A stretch of DNA of 64,000 bases from Enchytraeus crypticus (GCA_905160935.1 CAJHZI010000664.1:327001-391000), one strand, 5' to 3'. Numbered from the stretch's first letter, positions 11,268 to 22,255 are shown. Notes: generated from the sequence alone by a model not told the origin. Program-made: numbers and translations.

Positions 11268-11412
11268 CCAGTCCTGTGAATGTCCGAGATTTTACTCTCA
11301 GATAAGCGCGGCTGGGATTCGAACCCACGAGGGTTCAATTCACCTCAGGATCTGTCATTTAAAACTTCATGACGTTCTCCCTACGCTATTGAAAGCCTCA
11401 ATAGCGTAGGGG
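11268..11412 (-). mobile_element. tRNA-derived SINE, family C, with terminal hairpin
   Basis: The minus strand carries a perfect box B-like gggttcgaatccc and shares atgacgtt/aagttttaaa.../ctgaggt words with the copy at 41455-41565. At its 5' edge lies a 14-bp perfect inverted repeat (11379-11392 and 11398-11411) with a 5-base loop. Confidence 0.55.
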
Positions 11413-11765
11413 CTAGAATTGGAATCGAGCACCTATGGAAGCAGGAGGAGGAGCTTTACCTACGGGCACTGAATCAACGAGGCGCAATATTACCTCTTAT
11501 TATTTGTAATCCCCAAGAGCGAAAAGGATGCTCATATATAATACTTTACGACCTTCTCGGCCTGTACTGACACTGCTACCTCGCCGCTAATAGAAATCAC
11601 AGATAGGTTTTCTGATCTGGCTGTGGTAACTCATACCGGTGGTTGAGCAGCTGAAAAAACTATCATGTACCTGAAGAGATGAGTTAGACAGAAGTGCATG
11701 GTGCTAACCTGAATATCCACGTGATTGACGAGAGAATGAGAGGGGTTGAGAGATAGGAGATTCCC

Positions 11766-11767
<2 letters not shown>

Positions 11768-11825
<58 letters not shown>

Positions 11826-11892
11826 ATATATATATATATATATTGTATATATATATACACAATATATATATATATATATATATACATACATG
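11768..11892. repeat. (TA)n microsatellite
   Basis: TA array interrupted by a few C/G bases. Confidence 0.96.
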
Positions 11893-12287
11893 TATATATG
11901 GTGTGAATATATCCTGCATTATTCAGAAGTAAGTGAATAACAATCGATTTCTATGTAATTTTACGAAATATTCGAAGAGTTGATGAAAGCTGGTCTCTCA
12001 GTCAAGTTGAAGGAAAAGCGAATGAATGTAAATGAAGTGCGTTATGGTTCAGCTACTCAGGTAAGTCAGGTTAGAAGAGAATGGTCCATCTAATATCCAC
12101 TAGCTAATACCAACAGTAGCGGTCAAGCTATCCCATGCCCATAGAATTAGAAAAACAATATTGAATACATAATGTTAGTGTTGTCGGCGTTGGCATCAGC
12201 ACCGATGTCGGTTCTTTCTTGTTCCATACAATAAATATAATTTATTTGTCTACTTTAGCTTACTTTTTAAGTCGAATACTAGTAGCA

Positions 12288-12503
12288 ATGAGGAAGGCAA
12301 CGGGAAACCACCTCAGAAGCCACACTTTTCCCAAGCTATAGGCTACATAAGGCATAGACTTTGTGAAGGGATTAAACCACTTAGATCACTTAGATCACTT
12401 AGATCATTAGATCACTTGTTGATCTAAGGAGTGCCCTTATAGAGCGAGAAAGCAGACTTTGAAAATGAATATGTACTTTGAACATGCCACTTGGCAGTGC
12501 ACT

Positions 12504-12555
<52 letters not shown>
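12288..12555 (+). mobile_element. Non-coding family 2 element with (GA)n tail
   Basis: Runs from gaggaaggcaacgggaaacc to acttggcagtgcactgaaga, followed by a (GA)n tail to about 12553. The body contains a five-fold cacttagat expansion. The uninterrupted tail suggests a fairly recent insertion or later slippage. Confidence 0.8.
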
Positions 12556-12556
<1 letters not shown>

Positions 12557-12837
12557 AATAGCAACAAGAGGCATATAACACTTGTACAGCGTGAAAAATG
12601 GAAGCTTAGTATACCTTGTAACAAACTGTACTGTGATATTTAGCTTGAGAAAATACGGTTTCTCAGATTGTTTTTCCTTGCCTTCCTCGTCTTTGCTGTT
12701 CGCCTCATCTACTACACTTGCATTTTACGGTTAGTCTATTCTGCAAAGTCCCGGACACGGAAACGGATTGTGTAGTACGTTGATTCTTGCACTAGCGCTT
12801 CAGGTACAGTGTAATGTTAAGAAATAGAATCAGACAC

Positions 12838-12885
12838 ACAGTGAATGAGGCGCAGTGAATGAGGCGCAGTGAATGAGGCACTATG
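12838..12885. repeat. Short tandem repeat, about 14-bp unit x3
   Basis: Three copies of cagtgaatgaggcg or close variants. Confidence 0.85.
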
Positions 12886-13014
12886 GATTTGAGCTCGAGG
12901 TGTGTTGATTAGAGAAGGAGTGATTGGGTATTCATACCACTGCATGACAAGTGGATAATTGACTAGATTCACATCATAGGACACATGATTTCTTTAATCG
13001 GATTGATTAGTGTG

Positions 13015-13215
13015 GGGCGGTATTTAGCACAATTGGTTAAGCCTGAGTAACGACCGGACGTGAAGCAACGTCGAGCTCTGTTAGTATTTGGATGAGCGAC
13101 AAACTTGAAAGACCGAATGTTGACAAATTTGACTGAATAATACCCCAATAAATTGAAGGTTATTCTTCAATCCACACCTGCTGCAACCGATGAGCTATCA
13201 AAAGGTAGTGGTTAA
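13015..13215 (+). mobile_element. SINE with 5S-rRNA-like segment, copy 2
   Basis: Contains gaagcaacgtcgagctctgt followed by tagtatttggatgagcgac, closely matching the 5S rRNA segment from AAGCAACGTCGGGCC to GGATGGGTGAC. The head gtatttagcacaattggtta looks tRNA box A-like. The 3' part (tgcaaccgatgagctatcaa) is shared with copy 1 at 8738-8965. Confidence 0.65.
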
Positions 13216-13336
13216 AAAGGTAGCGGTTATGTTATTAAAAATCGTGAGTTGATTCAATAGAAGGAGGACAATATCCAAAATTTATTTGTTTTTTTAATGC
13301 ATTTTGCAATGAATGTGTGTTATTTGCCCCCAGTGG

Positions 13337-13338
<2 letters not shown>

Positions 13339-13409
<71 letters not shown>

Positions 13410-13420
13410 TGTATATATAT
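13339..13420. repeat. (TA)n(CA)n microsatellite
   Basis: TA run followed by CA and a short TA run, directly against the head of a family A SINE. Confidence 0.96.
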
Positions 13421-13424
13421 ACCG

Positions 13425-13560
13425 GCTAGAGCCAGTGGCGGTGTCGGTAAGATATTCGTCAGCGGAGTAGTATGAGCGGGGTTCAAATCCTGGGCTCTCC
13501 CGTCACTGACAACGCTTTCGAGTGAGGAAACTGACGTTAACATTAGCTTTATCAGCTTTA
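13425..13560 (+). mobile_element. tRNA-derived SINE, family A
   Basis: Well-preserved copy: gccagtggcggtgtcgg (box A-like), ggggttcaaatcctgg (box B) and the gaaactgacgttaacattag 3' domain. Confidence 0.88.
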
Positions 13561-13849
13561 TATTAGAACTTTAAACACATATTATTCCAGTGTAACCGTA
13601 CACAACATCTGGTCACTAACAACACGCGATGAAGTTTGGCTGCTTTTCCAATCATGTCCAGCTATATAGGCTTACATAGCTGAGTTATGCTACTAGAATT
13701 TTCTGATTAATTTATCATCTTTACTTTATTATAGACGGCACTGTGATCATCTTTCATTGTTTGTCAGGTAATCATCGAAGTTCTGTGCTCCACTGATTGA
13801 TGACTTCAGAAGATCTGGCCGCTGATGTATACAAGGGCTAGCGAATAAC

Positions 13850-13892
13850 TCTCTCTAGAGCTCTGCCAATCGGCAGGTTCAAAGTACAGAGT
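13850..13892 (-). mobile_element. Fragment of family 2 3' end
   Basis: ctctctagagctctgccaat followed by cggcaggttcaaagtaca is the reverse complement of the family 2 terminus. Confidence 0.55.
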
Positions 13893-13900
13893 TCTATTAC

Positions 13901-14055
13901 ATATATAATCTTTATTTCACCATTTCTTGGCAGACGACATACACAGATACAATTAGGCCTACATTGCAACACGTGACACTACAGAATACATATAAAAGTG
14001 CACATAAAAGTCTAATAGCTTAAAAGTTTTCCATTCTGTGCAATAGTTTATTAAA
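13901..14055 (+). repeat. Dispersed repeat family D, copy 1
   Basis: Shares about 150 bp with 30781-30935 in the same orientation, including tataatcttt, tcttggcaga and acagaatacatataaaa. No coding capacity or tRNA head is seen. The class is unknown. Confidence 0.7.
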
Positions 14056-15240
14056 ATAGAGCATTTTTAAAATTGCACCAAAATTAGCCAAAATTGGTCA
14101 CAATTTCTATTCACATATACTTCTTTAACAGCGCATTTTCATACTGCGGGGAATAGGCCTAACTACGTGCAGTAAGTCTGCAAAGCAAAACTTACAAGTT
14201 GAAATTGTAATTGATAATTGTGCATTTAATAAATATATTTTTCAATTTAATATTTTATGCGTGCATTTTCGTGAACTTCAGAATATAATTTTTGCTACGT
14301 GTAAATTATTGCAAGTAGGCCTATAATAATATTTGCATACAATTTCAGTTCAACTAATTTTAATTCAACTAAAATGTAATGTGGTTCTTCTTGCTAGTAG
14401 AACAAGAGAAACAAATAAAGAGTGCTTGTGTGTGTATCATGTGTGTGTGTGTGTGCGACTGTGCGAGTGTGCGTTTAAGTGAGAGAGAGAGAGAGAGAGA
14501 GTGAGAGAGAGAGAGACCAAAACAATAATGAATCAATGTTCATAAACAATGCGTTTACTTTACAACTTAAGTCTCAATTTCGATTGTTTGATCAGGAAAC
14601 ACCTAATCTGCATGTATGCAGAATGAAGGTAATCAATATGAGTATTGCGTGATGCATTCAGTGGTAACTACACCAGAAGTCAATTCTTTCATAAACTAAT
14701 GCTACATTTATATATAAAAATTTTATTTCGATTTTAGATTTAGATCTTTTTTTTATTTTGAAAATTTGCCACACTTAATCGTTTAGGTTTTAGTATGGAA
14801 AATAGGTAAAATGATATGGTAAAGGTTAAAGGTAAAACGGAAAATGTAAAAGTTAAAGGAAGTAAAATAGGTAATGTTTGCCCACTAATCAATGAACCTC
14901 AAACCCGAGGTTTAGAAGCTTATCGTGAGAATCCAGGAACTTATACATGTATGGGTGTACCTTGAATCTAGTTTTGCCGAATTCTACAGTGAGAAGTCCA
15001 TATAGAAAATTTCATATTGAATAAAAGATTAACTCTATCATTCCTTTTTCTGAAGACTACATATTAAACTTTTTTATTTATTAGTCATATATTTATATTT
15101 ATTTTATGTACACATTTTGAGGCTAAATATTTAACGAAAATTGCAATTAAATGATTTTACCATGATGACATGCGTGCATCACCTTAGTAGACCTATAATA
15201 TTTCTAAATTGTTAAGCAGTATGATTTTTCGTTTATGCTC
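14056..15240. other. Intergenic stretch with (GT)n and (GA)n tracts
   Basis: GT-rich and GA-rich microsatellites lie at 14425-14515 and a purine-rich aaaggtaaa-type tract at 14815-14880. Otherwise nothing was recognised. Confidence 0.6.
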
Positions 15241-15244
15241 AGAT

Positions 15245-15317
15245 CCTATATTCAGGGATAATGTCAGGGATGATCGTCCCTGACATCATCCCTGGATGAG
15301 TAAACGGACGTTAAACC

Positions 15318-15365
<48 letters not shown>
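15245..15365 (+). mobile_element. SINE family B 3' end with (ATT)n tail
   Basis: tcgtccctgacatcatccct, then aaacggacgttaaac and a pure (ATT)n tail of about 48 bp. The tail right after gttaaac recurs at 30235 and, reversed, at 44630, so it marks the true 3' end. Confidence 0.75.
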
Positions 15366-15514
15366 AATGTCTGAGATTTTACTCTCAAAGAAGTTCATCA
15401 GAGAATATAACACATGAATAAAAGAAGAAATCCCAGTTTTGATCAATTAAATTAGCTATATCACGTAACACTGTACACTGAACACAATGAGCTATATAGG
15501 TTTTTAATTTGCCG

Positions 15515-15640
15515 TTAAAAAGTTTCCTCACTCGAAAGCGATGTCAGTGATGGAAGAGCTCACGATTTGAACCCCGCACATACTTAGGCCTATCCGCTGT
15601 CTTATATCTTACCGACATAGACACTGGCTCCAGCCAACGA
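15515..15640 (-). mobile_element. tRNA-derived SINE, family A
   Basis: Reverse copy with gatttgaaccccgcacatac and cactggctccagcc. It carries a small insertion near 15584. Confidence 0.8.
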
Positions 15641-16107
15641 TGTGAATGTAAAGTATGCATTAAGTATGCACCTCTTCCCGTTATTAATTATTTATTTGTT
15701 TATTGTATTTCACTTAAGATATCCACAAAATGAATACAATTATTTCTGAAATTTTTGTTTTCTAAAGTACTATCGATATTGTAAATATTATTATTTCCAA
15801 ATGTAAAATAATAATCTTGTTCTATGAAAACTTTATGCAATATTAGTAATGTTATCTGTATGCATATAATATTTGTCTAATAACAAGTCTAACAGTAGTA
15901 ATAAAAAGGCACATTTTAATAGCACATGTCAATCATATCCAAACTGTACGGCAATCACGAACAGTAAAAGGCACAAATTCAGCCGTGAGCCCTGATATAA
16001 TACGTGTAACGTAAAAGTCATATACTAATCATATATCGAGATTTAGTATTAATACTACTAGTAACTGTTTAAAACAAACACGTGATTGAACATTGTTATA
16101 AAATACT

Positions 16108-16150
16108 ATCTCTCCCTCTCCCTCTGTCTCTCTCCCTCTGTCTCTCTCTC

Positions 16151-16197
<47 letters not shown>

Positions 16198-16345
16198 ATG
16201 CACTACTAGCAGGTCAATGGTATATAACGCCTCAACTCTTCTCTGTCTTCCGCTTTCCTCTTCATGTCCACATATGAGTGGGTCTTTAAATCATCCAACA
16301 TTGCTAATCTTGCCTGCCTCTGCCTCTATTTCTTGAGGAAGAGTG
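16108..16345 (-). mobile_element. RTE-like LINE 3' tail with (TC)n
   Basis: On the minus strand: a GRPR..ML-type coding tail, DMKRK, the hairpin remnant and a long GA tail (TC on plus, 16108-16195). It is 5'-truncated and non-functional. Confidence 0.75.
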
Positions 16346-18053
16346 TTAGATTTAGTATTATAAAATACAATAAATATGATACTTTGTAGCGCAGTCGACA
16401 GTTACCAGAGCCATTAAAATTAGATAAGGTAGACCTACAGATCAGCCACCTATATCACATCATATTACTATTCAATATTTGAAAAAATTATTTTCAGATT
16501 TCTGCCATAGTTTAGTTAGGGGTTAACTGCGCATGCCATGCAGCCTTGATTCTATTTCCAGCAAACAAAACAACGCGTCGATGAAATTGTCTAAATTATA
16601 ATTACTAGTTTTCAATTTAAAGAATAAAAAGAGCTATTTTTGGTATTGTGCTCATTAAAGTTACTATTTTAGATGAAAGGTTTGTTAACCTCTAACGTTA
16701 TCTTTATAGCCCATCAACTTTTCAATGCTTTAAGTCGAGAGAGCGCAAGAATAAAGCTTTCCTCTATGTTTTCCTCTATCTTTCCCCAATCAAGCAGCTG
16801 AAACTGCTGGACTTACATAATTATAAAATTATTACAATAATTGTATTATAGAAAATGTACTATATTTGTGATATATGTGTTACGTATATACCATAATATA
16901 GATAAATTGGTGATTATTGGTCTAAAACACTGAAGTCATGGCCACAAGGTTCTAAGTCTTTCCAGTGTCATATCTGATTCACTCGTCTCTTATCAATACA
17001 TGCAACTGTTTTTAGGTTCAATTCTAAATTATAAGCTTTTCCAGAGCTGTGACAGAACAACATTTAAAATATTTCCTATTGAAACGAGTGGATTGGACCA
17101 GTAGTCAAATGGCAAAATGCTTAATATAAACTCAGGCCATAATGCTTTTTTGACAATTTGACACAAATTATCCTATTTTGTTGTACTCTATTCAATTCTG
17201 TTAAATTCTATTAAATTCAATTCAAATCCATTCAATTCGTTCTATTTTATTCTTTTCTATTCTATTCCATTCTATTCTATTTCATTATATTTCATTTTAT
17301 TTTATTTTATTCTATTCTATTTTGTTAAATTCTATTAAATTCAATTCAAATCCATTCAGTTCTACTCTATGCTATCATTTAACTCATAATCAGTTCATTT
17401 TACAAAATTTTGAAGTGACGTAATTATTGCCTCCGAGTTTTGTTGATCAACCAAATACAATAAAAATTGGTGAAGCTTCAAAGGCAATGTCAGCATAAGG
17501 CCGCACTTGTTACTGTTGTCAAAAGTCGTTGGCTTATAGCACTTTTATAACATAAAAACTCATATAGTAAATACTAATGATAATTATGTATCAAGTTCAT
17601 ACATGCTGTGCAAAAAGTTTAGATAATATTTCAATTTTTCGGATTCAACCCAATCTTTTTCTTTAAAGTGCCAAATTAAGATTTTGCTTTTTTTCAGAAA
17701 ATACTGCATTTATATCAGACATTTTAAAAAGCTATAGTCAATGTTCCTAAACAAACTTGCTTAGTAAAGACGCATGCCTGACGCTTTCTTGAAAATTTAT
17801 CAAACTACAGAAATCTTGACACAGAGTAAACAACTAAAAGTATTTCAATGATGGCTATACAGAAGCCGTTAAATTTCATCTTCCATGCTCTGTAAAATTC
17901 CATATAAATGCTATTCCTGAGATGATATTTCGCATAATGCTCTTTTATATATTTTGGATAATTTCTGTATTTATTTAATTATATTCAATTTTTCTATTAT
18001 TTATATTTTCAACATTTAACAAGGTACTAATTAGGCACAGCAAATCAGCCTGC
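16346..18053. other. AT-rich intergenic DNA downstream of Pax1/9, with an ATTCT microsatellite
   Basis: A degenerate (ATTCT)n pentanucleotide tract spans 17199-17375, with a repeat of ttaaattctattaaattcaa at both ends. A possible minus-strand polyadenylation signal for Pax1/9 (AATAAA, plus-strand tttatt) lies at 17970-17975, about 80 bp past its stop. Nothing else was recognised. Confidence 0.5.
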
Positions 18054-19276
18054 CTATCCCTGCAGATACATGGAGGAGTGAGAGAATGGATACATAGGAC
18101 TGTAGTAACCGTTTAGAGATTGATTATTATGATGCGCATGATGAGGATTATAAAGCTGCATTAAATTCTGCCCGTACTGACTAAAGCACTGTGTGGAGGA
18201 ATCGCTTATTCCACTTCCGTAGTTTGAAAGAGATGACATGGCGCAGGCTTGTCTTCCGCTTATTCCGCTCATTCCCGAGGATCCGGGATAGAGTCCGGCA
18301 GCTGCGGCCGCTGACCTTAATCCTAAAATATCGCTCACGGAGTACGCCGACGGCCAACCGCCACCGACGCGAAAACCGTTCGATGCTGTCATGGACGACG
18401 GAAAGACACCGGAAGGCGGTGAATTGTGCAAGGAAGCACACCTCGAGCCGTTAATTCCATATCCGGGGTAACAGTCTAAGTACGACGGCGGCAAAAACTG
18501 GCTTCCAATGTCAAGGTCATGTCTGACTTGTTTCCTATCGTCAGCTTCATCCGGAGATTTTTCAATTTTTCGCGTAGTTTCGTTGTTCGAGGGGGACACG
18601 TCCTGCAGGGCTGTGGACCTCGGAGGAGGGCTGTGGTCCGAGGGCGGGGAAGCGGCAGCAGGGTAGGGGGTCTCGAGGGGATAGGACGGCTGGGGAGGTC
18701 TGTAGTGGTAGGTTCTCGTCGTGGGGTAGGGATAGATAGAACTGTAGAAATTACGACAATGCTGCAGCTCCTTGGAGGGGTGAATAGCCCCCACTCCGCT
18801 GGGGCTGTCGTACTTGTAACCACCGCCCGGTGGTGATTGGGAGGGGGATCCCAACATCATCGACATGGAAGGGCTGAGCTGTAGCTTATTGCGCAGTATT
18901 CGGCTAATAGAACTAACCGAAGGCACGTTATATTTATCACAAATTCCATCAGTTAGAAGCTTATCTCTAATCTCCCAGGCGAATATCCCTTGATCTTTGT
19001 CCTTGTAAGCCTTAATGGCCTCGACCACTTTTGAGGTGGTCACTCGGGGTTTGGAGCCCCCTATCGTTCCTGGAAGAATCGACCCTGTGTCGTTGTAGCG
19101 AGCAAGGATCTTGCTGACGCAGCCGTGACTGACCTTCAGCTGGCGGGATATGTCGCAAGGTCGGACTCCCAACTGAGCCAACTCCACTATCCGGACCCGG
19201 ATAGAGTTTGGAAGTGGACGTCCGTTAACAAATACTCCGCCCAGCTGATTCACCTCTCCGTAAGGCAGCTGTGATT
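18054..19276 (-). CDS. Pax1/9: Pax1/9 transcription factor, large 3' coding exon (partial gene)
   Basis: Nuclear DNA-binding developmental regulator of the Pax1/Pax9/Pox meso class. In other animals this class patterns pharyngeal endoderm, mesoderm or mantle-type tissue. The frame reads [20 protein letters not shown] at its start, and residues 1-125 (counted from VNQLGG) form an almost complete paired domain ending [10 protein letters not shown]. There is no homeodomain, as expected for this class. An octapeptide YSVSDILG at residues 304-311 matches the Groucho-binding octapeptide of PAX9. A Ser/Pro/Tyr/Gly-rich linker and C-terminus end in SHSSMYLQG and TAG at 18054-18056. The first in-frame VNQ codon is GTG, not a start: the frame continues upstream through SQLPYGE to an acceptor (tttttatattacag) at 19277, so a 5' exon with the ATG lies at higher coordinates and was not found. 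An alternative acceptor would start the exon at 19268. Vertebrate PAX1/PAX9 interrupt this region with introns; here it is one exon. The exon is GC-richer than its surroundings. Confidence 0.96.
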
Positions 19277-19290
19277 CTGTAATATAAAAA
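19277..19290 (-). promoter_or_regulatory. Splice acceptor of the Pax1/9 exon
   Basis: The minus strand reads tttttatattacag just before AATCACAGCTGCC. The position, one codon block upstream of GEVNQLGG, is where PAX1/9 genes usually have their first intron. Confidence 0.75.
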
Positions 19291-19324
19291 TATTTTATTA
19301 ATATTTATTAATAATTTATACTTC

Positions 19325-19515
19325 CTTTTATTACTATTATTATTATTATCAAGCATCAACGGATCACTATACCTAGGTGAAGTCTTTATCAAAGATTTTG
19401 TCAAATCTTTTAGCTTATTATTATTTTAAATTATTCTATTATTATTCTATTATTATTAGCCTGTTATAATTTATTGTTATTATTATTAATATTATTATTA
19501 TTATTATTTTTTACC
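19325..19515. repeat. (ATT)n-rich tracts
   Basis: Interrupted ATT/TTA trinucleotide repeats in the intron upstream of the Pax1/9 exon. Confidence 0.9.
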
Positions 19516-19539
19516 CCTGTGTAAAGAACCTGGGGTTTG

Positions 19540-19735
19540 ATAAAAGCGATTCAAGCAATACGTGCTGAATCGCCGCCCGACTACTCGAGGTCATCAATCG
19601 GCTTAAAAGAATTGATGAAGCAGACTGCATTAAATTTTTGTAAAGTCATGGAAAGCCTTTGCCAAAGAAAAGATATCTCTCGCTTATCGCCGGTTGGTTC
19701 TGCAATAAGTCTGCCTTTTTATTATTATTATTATT
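19540..19735 (-). pseudogene. Second, shorter remnant of the RPDG-type LINE C-terminus
   Basis: The segment gccaaagaaaagatatctct and the surrounding ~120 bp match the 3' part of the larger remnant at 19860-20420 (gccaaagaaaagctttttcg) at similar spacing. It looks like a duplicated and more decayed copy of the same 3' end, ending near an ATT tract at 19717. Confidence 0.5.
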
Positions 19736-19859
19736 GTTTTAAATGCCCTGGGATGTAAAGGGCCCTGGGCTAAAAATAAGATAAAAGAGGCTTTATTTAA
19801 TTAAAAGTTTAAAAAAGAAGCGATTTAAATAATTCCTCTACACTCGGGGAAGCCGCATT

Positions 19860-20420
19860 AGCCAAAGTGCCACTGAAACTGACTGCATGGAATCGCTAGA
19901 GAGCAGCAATAGACAGTCGCTGCCAAAGAAAAGCTTTTTCGCGTTGATCACCAGTAATGGCGCTGGTCCTCCTGCCTATTTCGTCAATAAAGTCTGATGC
20001 GACAGAGTTGACGGGGCCCAGGGTTTCAAAAGCAATAGGCATGAAGATATAGCTGCTAGAGATTTCGGCATACTTCAGAGTTTTCCAATTAGCCGCAGCC
20101 TCTGCAGCAGCACCAGCAGCAGCGCAAGATAGGCCAAGATTGCTTACTGAGAAAGTGTCCGTAACGGTGACGTCCCAGCTAACACACTTGCCCTCTGCCA
20201 ATGGAATTTGTGAGACACCGTCCGGACGCTTCCCATCAGTGCGGATCAATCCCAAAGGCTCTTTAACGGCTGGGATATTCGCTCGACCCTGGCGCGCCAG
20301 ATCAGAGCGTTTAGGAACTGATGTCTGGTGATTCTGCCGGCACTACGCTTGCACGACAGGCCGTGAATGCCTAACGCATTGACTGAGACACCACAAATGC
20401 AGTTGTATGGCTCACATAAG
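19860..20420 (-). pseudogene. LINE C-terminal domain remnant with zinc-binding and PD-(D/E)XK-like motifs
   Basis: The minus strand encodes, in order, C.CGVSVNALGIHGLSCKRS with a GR..RH follow-on, a ~20-residue linker, then GLIRTDGKRPDG, GKCVSWDVTV, an Ala-rich helix (AAAGAAAEAAANWK), FMPIAFETLGPVNS and EIGRRTSAITGD. The pattern CxCG...HG..C..S.GR..RH followed by RPDG...WDVT is a familiar repeat-derived C-terminus in invertebrate genomes. It resembles the Cys/His motif and restriction-like endonuclease of RLE-bearing LINEs. A frameshift near 20290 separates the Cys/His part from the RPDG part, so this copy is dead. No reverse transcriptase core is present. Confidence 0.65.
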
Positions 20421-20424
20421 GTGG

Positions 20425-20490
20425 TGCCCTATAATAATAATAATAATTTGTTATTATTATTATAAAATATTATTATTATTATTATTAAAG
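20425..20490. repeat. (ATA)n/(TAT)n inverted microsatellite
   Basis: ATA repeats followed by TTA repeats form an AT-only near-palindrome. Confidence 0.9.
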
Positions 20491-20831
20491 TAGTTCTGGA
20501 ATCTGTCACAAGCTTCAGCGTTTATTTGTTAATTCTTCTTTTTATTATTTTAACTTAAGTCAATCTATGTAGTTAATATATTTTTATTTTGCCAAGACCG
20601 TTTACTTAGATTAGAAACTCAATATTACAGAATCATATTCTGCATATTCAAACTTGTATGGTGCAAACTAGAAATAATTAATGACATCTGCAAAACAAAT
20701 CAATTTTATATGTATGTTATATATAAGCATGCACTGAAAAATAAGCCACGTAAGTGCTATACATGTATTTTGCTCATATAGATCAGTTTTATTTAAATTA
20801 TTATTCGCATTAGCACAACAGAGGATGTATA

Positions 20832-20965
20832 TGGGCTGAGCCGGTGGCTTGTTGACAAGCTGATCGACAGAGAACTAGTAGCTGCAGGGTTCAAGCCCAA
20901 ATGCTCCCATTACGTCACTGTTATGCTATTCTAGCAGAAATCTGAAGTTAAATTTGTTCTTAGCC
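20832..20965 (+). mobile_element. tRNA-derived SINE, family A-related (divergent)
   Basis: tgagccggtggcttgttgac (box A-like) and gcagggttcaagccc (box B-like), then a cgtcactg...gaagttaaatttg 3' part. A sister copy with the same tgagccggtggct head lies at 33951-34085. Confidence 0.6.
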
Positions 20966-22180
20966 TTATAGAAAATTGAATATTCTTGTTGGGACGTCCC
21001 TGACATCTTTTTCAGAACCCTACAAGTTCATTGTATTAGAAACATTATATTGTAGCAAAATTGTAGGCCTTTTCATCACCAAAATGCTCTATTGTAATTT
21101 AAATTATTATTTTTATCAGTAATAGTTTTCTTTTTGCAACAATAATTATTTATTTTGTCATTAGTACTATTAGTATTTTTATCTGTAGTATTATTCCTAT
21201 TATTCCTATTTGATCGTTTTTTCATGACTGAGAGGAGGAAACGGACGCTAACTGATCTCAGTCACTACTAGTCTTTTAAATTTTATTCCACTGCATTAAG
21301 AAGTTAATATTTCCTTCTAGCTATCAATGAAATTGACACTTTTCCAGCTATCTGCATGAGGTCTCATTCTTCCAATGTTTGATACGGGTATCATTCATCT
21401 GATAAAGAACAAGAAAACATATGAAATACTATTACCACGCTACGCCCATCTCTTAGTTCTGCTCTCTCGGTATCAGTAACTTAATCATGCCTGTAAATTA
21501 ACGCCGTCTGATTGAGAGAGTTAATTATAGAGAACCAGTGGTCTGTTAATGTAGACATATATCTGATCAGAAGTCCAGGATCAGACGCGTTATATATGTG
21601 ACACAACTGCTCGTAGGCGTGTTAGAGAGTTGAGAGTGCATGCAGGGAGCTACTAGCTTCATTATTACCAATGTTCTGTCCACCTCAACCGATATCTCAT
21701 CAAGAGCAAAAGGATATTAATTCAGCTAAATTTAAGTATTTGTTGCAACAAGACTTTCAACACATTATCTACGTTACAGGAGGCTTGAAAACCAAGAGGT
21801 GATCAGCTATGATTACACGGATATTATGTTTAAACGTCGATTTTCAAAATATAGGATGGACCATAGTTTTGGATCTATGTACGCTAAATGTAATCTCTAC
21901 AATAAATCAAACCTATATAACAAATTACAGACTAATAAGGAGAGTTGAGTCTATTAATTCTGTTCCATTGATTTTTATAAATTCTCCCGGCAGCGTCAGA
22001 TAGCAAGGGACAAATTTTGATTGCACTAATTAAAACAAATAAGAATATATAGCTTATTAAAATTTACTGCGTAATTATAATAGAAAATAAGTTAAATAGT
22101 AAATTAAATAACTACTAACTATAAAACTACTAGTTATTAGTTATTAACTATTTACAATTAGTTACATTGTTATTAGTTTT
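20966..22180. other. Intergenic stretch with SINE B scraps
   Basis: gacgtccctgacatcttttt at 20993 and gaggaggaaacggacgctaa at 21230 are isolated pieces of the SINE B 3' domain. Nothing else was recognised. Confidence 0.5.
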
Positions 22181-22183
22181 ATC

Positions 22184-22230
22184 GAACATATAGCGTTGGC
22201 GTATATAAAATATGTGAAAAATGAAAGTTA
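22184..22230 (+). repeat. 45-bp direct repeat, left copy
   Basis: tatagcgttggcgtatataa and about 25 further bases recur at 22785-22830, on the other side of duplication copy A. Confidence 0.9.
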
Positions 22231-22255
22231 AGCAAATGTACATGCAAATGTATAG

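Noticed and set aside
11960-12094. 44-codon plus-strand frame (EELMKAGLSVKLKEKRMNV) with a CAG/GTAAGT donor-like site
   Set aside because: No acceptor or recognised homology. It could be an old LINE scrap, but that is too weak to call.
12424-12624. Ser/Leu-rich frame
   Set aside because: It reads through the (GA)n tail of a family 2 element.
13040-13110. Functional 5S rRNA gene
   Set aside because: Only the 3' half resembles 5S and the segment is embedded in a dispersed repeat.
18181-18836. Four open frames of 86-115 codons overlapping the Pax1/9 exon
   Set aside because: They are other-frame shadows of the GC-rich Pax1/9 coding sequence.
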